46,190 nt of DNA from Rhodospirillales bacterium (GTDB lineage Bacteria; Pseudomonadota; Alphaproteobacteria; TMED109), in assembly GCA_009839325.1 (NCBI GenBank), contig VXPW01000065.1, positions 1-46,190 on the forward strand. The letters are read 5' to 3'. The position numbers and the translations under genes were made by a program. The notes below the pieces were generated by a model. The model had not been told where the DNA came from, did not search any database, and saw only the letters and a program-made list of their open reading frames with translations. Positions 35,603 to 46,190 of the stretch are shown one piece after another. Position 1 is the first letter of the stretch. Each line of letters begins with the position of its first letter.

Positions 35603-36580
35603 CTACGGGATCAGGAGCGTTGATCCCGTTGTCTTTCTTCCCTCGAGATCCCGGTGGGCCTGCTGCGCTTCGGCCAATGCATAGCGCTGGTTGATCTCAA
35701 TCCGGACCTGGCCGTTGCCCACGACATCGAACAGGGCAGCGGCGCTGGCTTCCAGGTCTTCGCGCTTCTTCGTGTAGGTCATCAGCGTCGGGCGGGTGAT
35801 GAAGTTGGAACCGGCAGCCAGGACCGCAAGATTGATCGGGTCGGTTGGGCCGGAGGACTGCCCGAATAGCACCACCATGCCATGCATCGCGAGACACTGA
35901 ATGGATTTGGCAAGCGTTGTCTTTCCGATGCTGTCGTAGACGACCGGAACACCCTCACCGTCGGTGATGTTCTTGACTTCCTCGACCCAGTCCACCTGAT
36001 CAAAAAGGATCGGGTAGTCGCACCCGTGGGCGCGCGCCAGCTCCGCTTTTTCCTCCGTACCGACAGTACCGATCACCGTAGCGCCAAGCGCCTTCAGCCA
36101 TTGGCACGCAATCAAGCCAACGCCTCCGGCCGCAGAGTGGAACAACACAGTCATTCCCGGCTCGACACGAAATGTCCGCCGCAGCAAGTACTCGGCGGTC
36201 ATCCCCTTCAGCATCATGGCGGCGGCTTGTTCGTCGGTCACGGAATCCGGGACCCTGACCACCCGGTCGCCGGGCATCCGGCGGGTTTGGCTGTAAGCAC
36301 CGGGAGGAGGAGAGGCATAGGCGACCCGATCACCGGCGCTAAGTCCTGTGACGCCCGGGCCGAGCTCTTCAACCACGCCGGCAGCCTCGAGACCGATAGG
36401 CCGCGGCAGGTCCGGTAACGGATAGATGCCCGAGCGCATGTAGGTGTCGATGAAATTGAGGCCAACGGCGGTGTGACGGACCCGAACCTCGCCTTCCTGC
36501 AGGTCCCCCACGGGATATTCCTCCCACTGAAGTACCTCTGGTCCTCCCTGTTCGTGAATGCAGACGGCCATATTGGTCAT
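35603..36580 (-). CDS. NADPH:quinone oxidoreductase, zinc-independent MDR family
   Basis: This 325-residue cytosolic enzyme reduces quinones with NADPH by one or two electrons. Seen are VGLNFIDTYMRSGIYP, PIGLEAAGVVEELGPGV, the dinucleotide site VLFHSAAGGVGLIACQWLKALGA, and the closing GRKTTGSTLLIP. The zinc ligands of alcohol dehydrogenases are absent. It follows the dienelactone hydrolase gene with a four-base overlap, so the two form an operon. Confidence 0.93.
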   Translation of the reverse strand: MTNMAVCIHEQGGPEVLQWEEYPVGDLQEGEVRVRHTAVGLNFIDTYMRSGIYPLPDLPRPIGLEAAGVVEELGPGVTGLSAGDRVAYASPPPGAYSQTRRMPGDRVVRVPDSVTDEQAAAMMLKGMTAEYLLRRTFRVEPGMTVLFHSAAGGVGLIACQWLKALGATVIGTVGTEEKAELARAHGCDYPILFDQVDWVEEVKNITDGEGVPVVYDSIGKTTLAKSIQCLAMHGMVVLFGQSSGPTDPINLAVLAAGSNFITRPTLMTYTKKREDLEASAAALFDVVGNGQVRIEINQRYALAEAQQAHRDLEGRKTTGSTLLIP

Positions 36581-37317
36581 TCGGAGTTCTCCGGTGCGGC
36601 AAAAACTCTTGGCTTGGGACGAAGGTAAGTGTTCAGATGCGAGAGGGTTCGCTCGTCAGCGAGCGCGGCTGCCTCGCGGTCGTAGTGTTCGCCGCCGGGG
36701 CGTGCGAACGCGTGGTTGCAACCGGGGTAGGTCTCCACGGTGACCTTCGGATGTTCATCGAGCGCCTCGTGGATCTGCTTTTGCGCTTCCGGGGGGCAGT
36801 ATTCATCCTCGGTCGCGACGTGGAGCAGCAGTGGACCACGAATCATGCGCGCCTGGTTCAAGGCGGTTTCGATTCCGACCCCGTAGTAACCGACGGCAGC
36901 CTCGATATCCAGCCCGCAAGCAGCGAGATAGGAGAGTTTCCCGCCGAGACAGAAACCCAACGTCGCGGACGCGCCAGTGCACTCGTCTTGATGTCGGAGC
37001 CAACGGAGGGTCATGGCGACGTCTTCGAATCCCTTGGTCTCGTCGAACCCCTTGTAGAGTTCAAATGCGCGGGCCCATTCGTCCTCGGATTGGTCCGTGA
37101 TCTCAACCTCCGGCTCTTGCCGCCAGAACAGGTCTGGCACTGCTACCGCGAATCCGAGCGCGGCATATTGCTCGGCAACTGCTCGCATGACCGGATTGAT
37201 TCCGAAGATTTCTTGGATGACGACAATGCCAGGCGAAACTTTGCCGGGAGGAGCGGTGAAATAGGCGGTGAATTCCTCACCCTCGCGGGAGGGAATACGC
37301 ACGTAGCGGGAAGGCAT
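36577..37317 (-). CDS. Dienelactone hydrolase family protein
   Basis: This 246-residue alpha/beta hydrolase has the DLH catalytic triad: cysteine in LGFCLGGKLSY near residue 122, aspartate-type acid in VATEDEYCPP, and histidine in GCNHAFARPG. The opening IVVIQEIFGINPVMRAVAE is also typical. Classical members open dienelactone in chloroaromatic breakdown, but many are general carboxylesterases, and no other aromatic-degradation gene is near. It is co-transcribed with the quinone oxidoreductase. Confidence 0.9.
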   Translation of the reverse strand: MPSRYVRIPSREGEEFTAYFTAPPGKVSPGIVVIQEIFGINPVMRAVAEQYAALGFAVAVPDLFWRQEPEVEITDQSEDEWARAFELYKGFDETKGFEDVAMTLRWLRHQDECTGASATLGFCLGGKLSYLAACGLDIEAAVGYYGVGIETALNQARMIRGPLLLHVATEDEYCPPEAQKQIHEALDEHPKVTVETYPGCNHAFARPGGEHYDREAAALADERTLSHLNTYLRPKPRVFAAPENSE

Positions 37318-37407
37318 GGACGGTTTCCTGATCGGGAAGCCAGAAGGGCGCGCAACCTACCGCAGAATTGGCGCTGCCGCACCTTGGAGGCGCGGAGACC
37401 GGTCAGG

Positions 37408-39432
<2,025 letters not shown>

Positions 39433-39722
39433 GTCGACTGCCTCCAGGCGCGTGGGGTCTCCAGAGCATTATGTACGAGCGAACCGTTGCCCAGGCCACG
39501 CCTCCGTGCGGCAGGGCTTCGGGGCGCGACGCCCTCCGGAAGCGGGGCCCGAACACGGGGTGGATGTCGCCGACTGCACTTGTTCCTTCCCCGGGGTTCC
39601 GTCCGAACGGGCAGGCAGGCCTCGGACCTCGTTTCGCTGCGCAGGAACGCGGCGGCGGGCGGCACGCGCCGTATTTCCGCTAACCTGTGCGAATCGAAGA
39701 CGGTCGCCGCCGGAGAATGATG

Positions 39723-40073
39723 ATGACGGGCCAGGACGCCGCCGATCCGCTCTATTTCCGTTCACACGTTTTTTGCTGCACGAACGTCCGGGCGCCCGGA
39801 CATACCAAGGGATGTTGTCATGACCGGGGCGGTACGGACCTCCGGACCTACATGAAGGCCAAGGTGCGCGAGCTCAAGCTCGAAAGCGTGCGCATCAATG
39901 CATCCGGCTGCCTCGACCGGTGCGAGCACGGACCGGTCATGGTGATCTATCCGGATGGCGTGTGGTACTCGTGCAAGACGCGAAAAGATGTGGACGAAGT
40001 CATTGAGACCCACCTCCGCGGAGGCAAGGAGGTGAGCCGCCTCAAGTTGCCGCCGGCGGAGCCCGCCAGCTAG
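39723..40073 (+). CDS. Small thioredoxin-like 2Fe-2S ferredoxin
   Basis: This 116-residue protein is of the (2Fe-2S) ferredoxin family with a thioredoxin fold. Cluster cysteines are expected among HVFCCTNVRAPGHTKGCC and GCLDRCEHGPVMVIYP, and the closing VWYSCKTRKDVDEVIETHL is typical. Three ATG codons follow each other at 39717, 39720 and 39723; the last is best spaced, seven bases from GGAG at 39712-39715. It probably passes electrons, but the partner is unknown. mnmE starts 17 bases after it, suggesting co-transcription. Confidence 0.88.
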   Translation: MTGQDAADPLYFRSHVFCCTNVRAPGHTKGCCHDRGGTDLRTYMKAKVRELKLESVRINASGCLDRCEHGPVMVIYPDGVWYSCKTRKDVDEVIETHLRGGKEVSRLKLPPAEPAS

Positions 40074-40090
40074 CCGCGGACGGCGCACCC

Positions 40091-41410
40091 TTGGCGGGAG
40101 ACACGATTGTTGCTCCGGCGAGCGGCCCTCCACCGAGCGCCATCTGCATCATCCGCATTTCGGGTCCGGCCACCAAGGCAGCGCTGCACCGCCTGTGCGG
40201 CAAGGAGCTTTGTCCGCGCCGCCTGGCCCGCGTCACGTTGCGGGAAACGGACCGGACCGTGCCCCTTGACGAGGGGCTCGCCGTGTATTTTCCAGGCCCC
40301 GACAGCTTCACGGGCGAGGATGTCGGCGAACTGCATGTTCATGGAAGCCGGGCCGTCATCGACGGGGTGATCGACGAGCTCTGCCGGCTGCCCGGCGTTC
40401 GACCGGCCGACCCCGGTGAGTTTTCGCGAAGAGCCTTCGCGAACGGCAAACTCGATCTCATCCAGGCCGAAGGGATTGCCGACCTGGTGGCTGCGGAGAC
40501 CCGCTTCCAGCGCATCCAGGCGGTTCGTCAGGTTCAGGGCGGCTTGAGCGAGCTCTACGATTCGTGGCGTTCCCGGGCAATCGAGTGCCTGGCTGAAGCG
40601 GAAGCCTCCCTCGACTTCATCGACGAAGCCGATGTGGGGTCGGTGCCGCTACAACCGGGCAAGGCGCAGGCCCTTGCCCATGACATCACGGCACACCTCG
40701 ACGACGGCCGTCGCGGAGAGCGGTTGCGGGAAGGATTTCAGGTCGCCGTGCTCGGCCCCCCCAATTCAGGGAAGTCCAGTTTGGTGAACTTGTTGGCACG
40801 GCGGGAGGCGGCGATCGTTTCCTCCACCGCAGGCACGACACGCGACATCATCGAAGTGCACATGAACCTTGGGGGGTGGCCGGTAACCCTTGCCGACACC
40901 GCCGGAATCCGAAAGTCGGGCGACTCGATCGAGCGTGAGGGCATCCGGCGGGCACTGAATTGGGCCGAGCAGGCGGACGTGACGTTGATTCTGGGCGATC
41001 TTTCCACCGGGGAGAAGCCGCAGTTCGAATTTACGCTAGCGCGATCGGTGCAGGTGTGGAACAAGTCGGATCTCCGTTCGCCGCTTCGGGATCCGCGCGT
41101 CCAGCCCGGCGATTTCACGATCTCCTGCCGTACCGGCAGCGGCATCGACACGCTGCTGGACGGGTTGGAAGCGGCGGTCGCCGTGGTAGGCGGTCATCCG
41201 GAGGAAGGATTGGCCCTCACGCGCGTGCGGCACCGCGAAGCGCTGAAGCGGGCGGCCGATGCGCTACGGAATGTCCAGCACTCGGTTTCCGCGGAATTGG
41301 CCGCGGAAGAGTTGCGTGCCGCGGTGCATGCGCTGGGCCGGATCACTGGCCGCGTCGACGTAGAAGACGTGCTTGACAGGGTATTTTCCAACTTCTGCAT
41401 CGGAAAATAG
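40091..41410 (+). CDS. mnmE: tRNA uridine-5-carboxymethylaminomethyl modification GTPase MnmE
   Basis: This 439-residue GTPase works with MnmG (GidA) to modify U34 of tRNAs. The N-terminal folate-binding domain has ICIIRISGP and SFTGEDVGELHVHGS. The G domain has the P-loop GPPNSGKSSLVNLL, SSTAGTTRD, ADTAG and VWNKSD. The C-terminus carries the catalytic-cysteine ending FCIGK. Start is TTG at 40091. In most Alphaproteobacteria mnmG and rsmG follow it and then parAB; here an ABC importer operon follows instead. Confidence 0.97.
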   Translation: MAGDTIVAPASGPPPSAICIIRISGPATKAALHRLCGKELCPRRLARVTLRETDRTVPLDEGLAVYFPGPDSFTGEDVGELHVHGSRAVIDGVIDELCRLPGVRPADPGEFSRRAFANGKLDLIQAEGIADLVAAETRFQRIQAVRQVQGGLSELYDSWRSRAIECLAEAEASLDFIDEADVGSVPLQPGKAQALAHDITAHLDDGRRGERLREGFQVAVLGPPNSGKSSLVNLLARREAAIVSSTAGTTRDIIEVHMNLGGWPVTLADTAGIRKSGDSIEREGIRRALNWAEQADVTLILGDLSTGEKPQFEFTLARSVQVWNKSDLRSPLRDPRVQPGDFTISCRTGSGIDTLLDGLEAAVAVVGGHPEEGLALTRVRHREALKRAADALRNVQHSVSAELAAEELRAAVHALGRITGRVDVEDVLDRVFSNFCIGK

Positions 41411-41610
41411 GGCAGGCGCGCGGGCCGCCGCCGCCCGGTACGATCATGTGCCAATCCGGAACTCCGGGGCCAGGAAACCGCCTCGATCGGGCGCAACCGG
41501 CGCCCGTCAAGGCGGCGACCCGCGTTTGGATCGAGTGCCTTGAAGACCCCATCCGGGTATGGTTTGCTCTAACGCCGGAAACAGAGCGGATACCGATTGG
41601 GAGAACGAAC

Positions 41611-42879
41611 ATGGCCTTGATCAAGTGGGTCCGCACGTTCGCGGTGATGTTGCCGGTCGTCCTCGTCGCGTTCTCCGCTCGCGGTGCTGACACGGTCAAA
41701 CTCGGATTGATTGAACCCTTCTCCGGTCCGATTGCCGCCGTCGGCCGCGACACGCTCGAAATCTTTGAGTTCTTTGCAAACGAAGTGAACCAGAGGGGCG
41801 GCGTTCTCGGCGGCCGTCACATCGAGATCGTACCGCTCGACAACGCGATGAACGCGGAAAAAACGACGCAGCAACTCCGCAAGGTCATCGACGATGACAT
41901 CCGGTTCGTAAGCCAGGGCGTGGGGTCAAACCATGCGCTCAACATCATCAAGTTCCTGCAGCGCCATAACCGCCGAAACCCGGACCAGGCCATTCTCTAC
42001 CTCAATCATTCCGCGGTCACGACCTCGTTCACGAATGAGCTGTGCTCCTTTTGGCATTTTCGCTTCGACGCGAACGTGGACATGAAGGTGGCTGCACTGG
42101 TCACGCAGCTCGGCCGTGATCCTTCGGTTCAGAAGCTATACATGCTCAACCAGAACTATGCCTACGGGCAGGCCTTTCAGGTGGCAGCACAGCAGATGCT
42201 CGCCGAGCGGGCGCCCGGTATCGAACTGGTTGGGGACGAGCTGATCGTGCCGTTCGGAAAGGTGCTCGATTTCACCCCGTACATCGCGAAGATCAAGGCT
42301 GCGGGCGCCGACACCGTCCTGACGGGTAACTGGGGCCCCGACCTTGTGCGGTTCGTCAAGGCAGCTTCCGAAGCCAACCTCGATGCATCCTTCTACACGA
42401 TTTACGCAGGCATACCGAGTTCAGTCGCCGGTATTGGCGCGAAAGACGGTATCGCGACGCGATTGAAGCAGGTCACGGAAATGCACGAGAATGATCCGCT
42501 GTATGACCAGCAGCCTGCCGAACTCCTGGATACCTACGACCGTTGGCGTCAGCAGACGGGCAAGAGCATTTATTCGGAGCGCATGCGATGGACGATCGAG
42601 TTTTTCGCTGCGGCGCTGAATAAGGCGGGGAGCGATGATCCCGCCCTGGTCGCTGCCGCGATGGAAGGCATGACGATGGAGGGTCCGGCCGGCCCGCTGG
42701 TGATGCGTGGCGCGGACCATCAGATCATCTTCCCGATGGTCATCAGCACCATGGCCGAAGACCTGGAGCGACCGTACATCTACGAAGGCGACAATTACGA
42801 AGTAGCGTTTGCGACGGATGGCTGGATCATGTCGGACGCGATCGAACTCCCGACCACATGTGAGATGAAGCGCCCGTAA
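41611..42879 (+). CDS. Branched-chain amino acid type ABC transporter, substrate-binding protein
   Basis: This 422-residue periplasmic binding protein has a signal peptide (VRTFAVMLPVVLVAF to ARGADTV) and a type I periplasmic-binding fold with KLGLIEPFSGPIAAVGRD, NQRGGVLGGRHIEIV and the hinge region NQNYAYGQAF. ATG at 41611 is preceded by GGGAG at good spacing; a frame from 41446 adds non-homologous sequence. The ligand cannot be read: members bind leucine/isoleucine/valine, other amino acids, amides or urea. It leads an operon with livH, livM, livG and livF. Confidence 0.93.
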   Translation: MALIKWVRTFAVMLPVVLVAFSARGADTVKLGLIEPFSGPIAAVGRDTLEIFEFFANEVNQRGGVLGGRHIEIVPLDNAMNAEKTTQQLRKVIDDDIRFVSQGVGSNHALNIIKFLQRHNRRNPDQAILYLNHSAVTTSFTNELCSFWHFRFDANVDMKVAALVTQLGRDPSVQKLYMLNQNYAYGQAFQVAAQQMLAERAPGIELVGDELIVPFGKVLDFTPYIAKIKAAGADTVLTGNWGPDLVRFVKAASEANLDASFYTIYAGIPSSVAGIGAKDGIATRLKQVTEMHENDPLYDQQPAELLDTYDRWRQQTGKSIYSERMRWTIEFFAAALNKAGSDDPALVAAAMEGMTMEGPAGPLVMRGADHQIIFPMVISTMAEDLERPYIYEGDNYEVAFATDGWIMSDAIELPTTCEMKRP

Positions 42880-42942
42880 TTGGCCGACGCGCGCTCCGCG
42901 TAGCTGGCCGAGGGCCGGGCAACTCGGTCCGGGCGGAAGCGG

Positions 42943-43890
42943 GTGGAAAGCTTCATCTTCGCGATGTTCAACGGCGTGCTGTACGGCATGCTGCTGTTTC
43001 TGCTGGCGAGTGGACTCACGCTGATCTTCAGCATGATGGGGGTGTTGAATTTTGCCCACGCCAGTTTCTTCATGTTGGGCGCCTATTTTGCCTATCAGAT
43101 CAGTGAGGGACTGAATTTCTGGGCGGCATTGATCGTTGCGCCCGTGATCGTTGGTTTGGTGGGAGCGGGAATCGAACGCTGGGGACTACGACCCGTCCAT
43201 CGATACGGCCATGTCGCCGAGCTGCTGTTTACGTTCGGGGTGGCCTACGTAATTGAAGAGTTGGTGCAGATGATTTGGGGACGGGTGCCGGTCCCATACG
43301 AAATTCCCGATGTGATGGCGGGCGCACTCTTCACGTGGCAAGGCTTCGACTACTCGATCTATCGGGTCTTTATGCTCGTGGTCTCGGTGGCCATCTTCGT
43401 CGCCCTGTTCGCATTGCTGACCTATACGCGTATCGGTCTGATCATCCGTGCCGCCGTGTCCGATCCGATCCATGTCGCGACGCTGGGGCACGATATTCCC
43501 CGCATTTTCATGTGGACGTTCGGGTTCGGCTGTGCTCTGGCTGGCGTAGCCGGAGTGGTCGGCGGGAACGTCCTGGGCACCGAACCGGCGATGGCCATCC
43601 AGCTCGGGCCCATTGTCTTCGTGGTCATCGTCATCGGCGGCCTGGGTTCTCTCGGGGGTGCCCTGGTCGCGGCCCTGCTCATCGGGATCGTTACCAGGCT
43701 CGCCATCTTTTACGACTACGGAGTCGGCAGCCTCATTCTGGCGCTCGGGCTGGAGATTGATACCGCGGGGATGTTGCGGGACTTCACGCGCATCACGACC
43801 GCGCAGGTTGCCCCGGTGCTTCCGTACCTGATGTTGGTGCTGATGCTGATCTTCAAGCCCCGCGGTCTATTCGGCACCCGCGACGTATGA
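42943..43890 (+). CDS. livH: Branched-chain amino acid ABC transporter permease LivH
   Basis: This 315-residue inner-membrane permease has eight or so hydrophobic segments, the family opening NGVLYGMLLFLLASGLTLIF and MGVLNFAHASFFMLGAYFAY, and the ATPase-contact EAA-like loop around ALLTYTRIGLIIRAAVSDP. GGNVLGTEPAMAIQLGP and GGLGSLGGALVAALLIG are typical. Start is GTG at 42943. It overlaps livM by four bases. Confidence 0.95.
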   Translation: MESFIFAMFNGVLYGMLLFLLASGLTLIFSMMGVLNFAHASFFMLGAYFAYQISEGLNFWAALIVAPVIVGLVGAGIERWGLRPVHRYGHVAELLFTFGVAYVIEELVQMIWGRVPVPYEIPDVMAGALFTWQGFDYSIYRVFMLVVSVAIFVALFALLTYTRIGLIIRAAVSDPIHVATLGHDIPRIFMWTFGFGCALAGVAGVVGGNVLGTEPAMAIQLGPIVFVVIVIGGLGSLGGALVAALLIGIVTRLAIFYDYGVGSLILALGLEIDTAGMLRDFTRITTAQVAPVLPYLMLVLMLIFKPRGLFGTRDV

Positions 43891-45152
43891 ACATGCTGGT
43901 GGGCAGGCTGGGTCCTTGGATCGGCGGTGCAATCGTGCTGATCGCGCTGCCGTACGTGTTTTCGTCCGGCTTCGCGCTGACCTTGATGAGCCAGATCGGG
44001 CTGCTCATCGTTTTTGCCCTGGCGTACAACATGCTTCTTGGCCAGGGGGGAATGCTGTCGTTCGGCCACGCCGTCTATTTCGGGCTCGCCGGTTACTTCA
44101 CCATTCACTACCTGAATTTCATCTACGAAGAGGAAGTCCCCTACATCCCGGTGACGCTGATCCCGCTGCTGGGCGGCCTTGTAGGCCTGTTCTTCGGAAT
44201 CCTGATTGGCTACGTCTCCACCCGCCGCGCCGGGACCACGTTCGCGATGATCTCACTTGGCTTCGGGGAAATGGTCACCGCCCTGACGCTGGTGCTGGTG
44301 GCCATCTTCAACGGCGAAGACGGGATCCAGACAGACCGTGTGATCGGCGAGGAATTGTTCGGTGTCACCTACGGGCCCAACATCGAGGTCTATTACCTGA
44401 TCGCCGGATGGTGCCTGCTCTGCACGCTGGCGATGTTCCTGCTCACCCGAACACCGTTCGGGCGCATCTCCAATGCGGTCCGTGACAATGCCGAGCGCGT
44501 GGAGTTCATCGGGTATTCCAGCCAGCGCATTCGCTGGCTTGCTTTCTCGCTGTCTTCCTTCTTCGCGGGGATCGCTGGCGCGCTGCATGCCGTGAATATC
44601 GAGCATGTCGGTTTCGAGCAGGTAAGCGTGCTTCAGTCAGGCCTGGTCCTGTTCATGGTTTACATCGGCGGCACCGGAAGCTTCGTGGGCCCAATAATCG
44701 GGGCCACGCTGCTCTATTTCCTGCAGAGCACGCTGACCGGCGTCACCGAAGCATGGGTCCTTTATCTCGGGGTCATGTTCGTGGCGGTCATCATGTTCTT
44801 CCCGGGCGGCCTGGCCGGGCTGATCACCATGCATCAGCCCATTTGGCGCGTGCATTCGCGTCTCCTGGCGCCGTTGCTGATCCCGTACGCGCGATTCTTC
44901 GCCGCTCTGGTGGCGTCGGTCCTGGGCTGTATCGGCCTGATCGAGATGCTGTATTTCCGCAGCTCGCGTCTTAGCACGGAAACCGAACTCATCATCTTCG
45001 GCATCGAAAGCGACCCGTTTTCAGCGGTCCCCTGGGTCGTCTTCACCGGCATCGCCGTCGCCGGCGGGTTCGCGGTCCGCAAGACCTTACCGAGCGCGGT
45101 TTCGGCCTGGAATACCGCCATTGCTGACGCGCGCGCACTGCCACGCGGATGA
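43887..45152 (+). CDS. livM: Branched-chain amino acid ABC transporter permease LivM, extended
   Basis: This 421-residue permease is the LivH partner. Typical are NMLLGQGGMLSFGHAVYFGL, STRRAGTTFAMISLGFGEM, RTPFGRISNAVRDNAERVEF and LVLFMVYIGGTGSFVGPIIG. After the normal end of the fold near residue 310 (FPGGLAGLI) it continues for about 110 residues with two further hydrophobic segments (LIPYARFFAALVASVLGCIG and VPWVVFTGIAVAGGFAV). That tail is longer than in classical LivM. It overlaps livG by four bases. Confidence 0.94.
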   Translation: MNMLVGRLGPWIGGAIVLIALPYVFSSGFALTLMSQIGLLIVFALAYNMLLGQGGMLSFGHAVYFGLAGYFTIHYLNFIYEEEVPYIPVTLIPLLGGLVGLFFGILIGYVSTRRAGTTFAMISLGFGEMVTALTLVLVAIFNGEDGIQTDRVIGEELFGVTYGPNIEVYYLIAGWCLLCTLAMFLLTRTPFGRISNAVRDNAERVEFIGYSSQRIRWLAFSLSSFFAGIAGALHAVNIEHVGFEQVSVLQSGLVLFMVYIGGTGSFVGPIIGATLLYFLQSTLTGVTEAWVLYLGVMFVAVIMFFPGGLAGLITMHQPIWRVHSRLLAPLLIPYARFFAALVASVLGCIGLIEMLYFRSSRLSTETELIIFGIESDPFSAVPWVVFTGIAVAGGFAVRKTLPSAVSAWNTAIADARALPRG

Positions 45153-45898
45153 ACAACGCCCTGACACTGACCGGCGTTCGGAAGAGCTTCGGCGCCACGG
45201 AGATTATTCGCGGGGTCGACATGGAGATCCGGGATGGCGAGCGACACGCGATCATCGGGCCGAATGGGGCAGGCAAGTCGACGCTCTACAACCTGATCAG
45301 CGGGCGGTTTCCTCCATCAGCCGGCGGCATCCGCCTGTACGACACCGACATTACCAACAAGAAAGCGTTCGAGATCAACCGATTGGGACTGACCCGGTCG
45401 TTCCAGGTCACGAATATCTTCGCGCGGATGAGCGTGTTGGACAATGTCCGATGCGGCTGCCTGTTCGCCTTGGGCCACCGCTACGCCTGGTGGAAGCTCG
45501 TGGGCCGCCTGCGTGATCTGAACGATCGGACCGCGGTGATCCTCAAGGACATCGGATTGTGGGGGAAGCGAGACCTTCCCGCCGGCCTCCTCTCTTACGC
45601 CGATCAACGTGCCCTGGAACTGGGAATCGCGGTGGCCGGGGGCGCGAATGTGATCCTGCTGGACGAGCCCACGGCAGGCATGAGCCACTCGGAAATTGAG
45701 CAGGCGGTTTCACTCATCCGCCGAATCTCGGAAGGCAAGACGCTCGTGATCGTGGAGCATGACATGGGCGTTGTGTTTGACTTGGCAGATCGGATTTCGG
45801 TCCTGGTGTACGGCGAGATCATTGCCACCGGCACGCCTAGCGAGATCCGCTCCTCGGCGGCGGTACAGGAGGCCTACTTGGGCACGGGAGCGAGTTGA
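45149..45898 (+). CDS. livG: Branched-chain amino acid ABC transporter ATPase LivG
   Basis: This 249-residue cytosolic ATPase has Walker A GPNGAGKST near residue 37, the Q-loop region LTRSFQVTNIFARMSV, the signature LLSYADQRALELGIAVAGG (usual LSYGEQR), Walker B VILLDEPTAGMS and the switch histidine in VIVEHDM. The end VYGEIIATGTPSEIRSS is typical of the family. It shares one base with livF. Confidence 0.96.
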   Translation: MNNALTLTGVRKSFGATEIIRGVDMEIRDGERHAIIGPNGAGKSTLYNLISGRFPPSAGGIRLYDTDITNKKAFEINRLGLTRSFQVTNIFARMSVLDNVRCGCLFALGHRYAWWKLVGRLRDLNDRTAVILKDIGLWGKRDLPAGLLSYADQRALELGIAVAGGANVILLDEPTAGMSHSEIEQAVSLIRRISEGKTLVIVEHDMGVVFDLADRISVLVYGEIIATGTPSEIRSSAAVQEAYLGTGAS

Positions 45899-46190
45899 TG
45901 CTGGAAGTCCGGGATTTGCACGCGTACTATGGAAAAAGCCATATTATTCAAGGCGTAAATCTCAACGTTGGTGCGGGAGAAATTGTCAGCCTGTTGGGAC
46001 GCAACGGCGTGGGGAGGTCGACGACGCTGAAGGCGATAACCGGTGAGGTGGAACCTGAAGGAACGATCATTTTCAAGGGAGAACCGATTGCGGGGCGCAA
46101 AATGCATGAAATCGCCCGTCGAGGAATCGGATACGTCCCGGAAAACCGCAACATTTTCCCGACGTTGACGGTCCGTCAGAACCTGATTCT
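45898..46190 (+). CDS. livF: Branched-chain amino acid ABC transporter ATPase LivF, partial
   Basis: Only the first 97 codons are in the window; the gene runs off the right end. It reads MLEVRDLHAYYGKSHIIQGV, then a Walker A box GRNGVGRST in which arginine takes the place of the usual lysine, then IARRGIGYVPENRNIFPTLT with the Q-loop region. Arginine here is known in some LivF-like ATPases by my recollection, so the protein may still be active together with LivG, whose Walker A is normal. Confidence 0.93.
   Translation, partial: MLEVRDLHAYYGKSHIIQGVNLNVGAGEIVSLLGRNGVGRSTTLKAITGEVEPEGTIIFKGEPIAGRKMHEIARRGIGYVPENRNIFPTLTVRQNLI

Overview
The window is a high-GC chromosomal segment from an alphaproteobacterium, most like a Rhodospirillales-type lineage. 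Protein similarity and several gene neighbourhoods typical of that class support this: yggS / thiE-like-leuS-lptE-holA facing parB-parA; dnaQ-coaE-aroE-ppsR; Tim44-mltA; TPR-ispE; olsBA; miaB-phoH-ybeY-corC. No phage, transposon, CRISPR array, rRNA or tRNA gene was found. Many starts are GTG or TTG, and 1- or 4-base stop/start overlaps are very common, so the genome looks compact.

Layout. 1-142 is an almost pure G/C contig end, probably an artefact. 143-2715 holds a solitary DNA methyltransferase and an ammonium transporter. 3148-8582 holds yggS, divergent from thiE-like-leuS-lptE-holA. 8599-13621 is one tight minus-strand chain, lutA-lutB-lutC-smr-parA-parB, which joins lactate oxidation genes to the chromosome partition genes. 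13632-14548 is a decayed piece of an ABC export module. 14760-18072 carries a family 4 uracil-DNA glycosylase, a small conserved protein, a class I amidotransferase, an RsuA/RluB pseudouridine synthase and rsmD. 18020-20724 is TPR-ispE, where ispE apparently starts at CTG. 21167-22650 has nfuA, tsaB and a TusA-like gene. 22783-28517 is a seven-gene plus-strand run, fur-olsB-olsA-miaB-phoH-ybeY-corC. 28536-33593 is a minus-strand block, ppsR-aroE-coaE-dnaQ-tim44-mltA. 34274-35533 is rho. 35603-39432 has a quinone oxidoreductase, a dienelactone hydrolase and a DUF255 thioredoxin-like protein. 39723-41410 has a small 2Fe-2S ferredoxin and mnmE. 41611 to the end is a branched-chain amino acid type ABC importer, cut off in livF.

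The most interesting spot is the 680-base gap between the divergent genes ppsR and rho (33594-34273). It holds an AT-rich core (33781-33960, 37% GC by hand count), near-consensus DnaA boxes, a 13/15 direct repeat and a second short repeat family. Its neighbours are those that flank the chromosomal origin in other Alphaproteobacteria. I infer that this is oriC. Around it the classical origin cluster is broken up: hemE, maf, mnmG and rsmG are not seen, mnmE lies 6 kb away, and parAB lies about 24 kb away attached to the lut operon. A parS-like palindrome lies inside miaB, between parAB and the putative origin.
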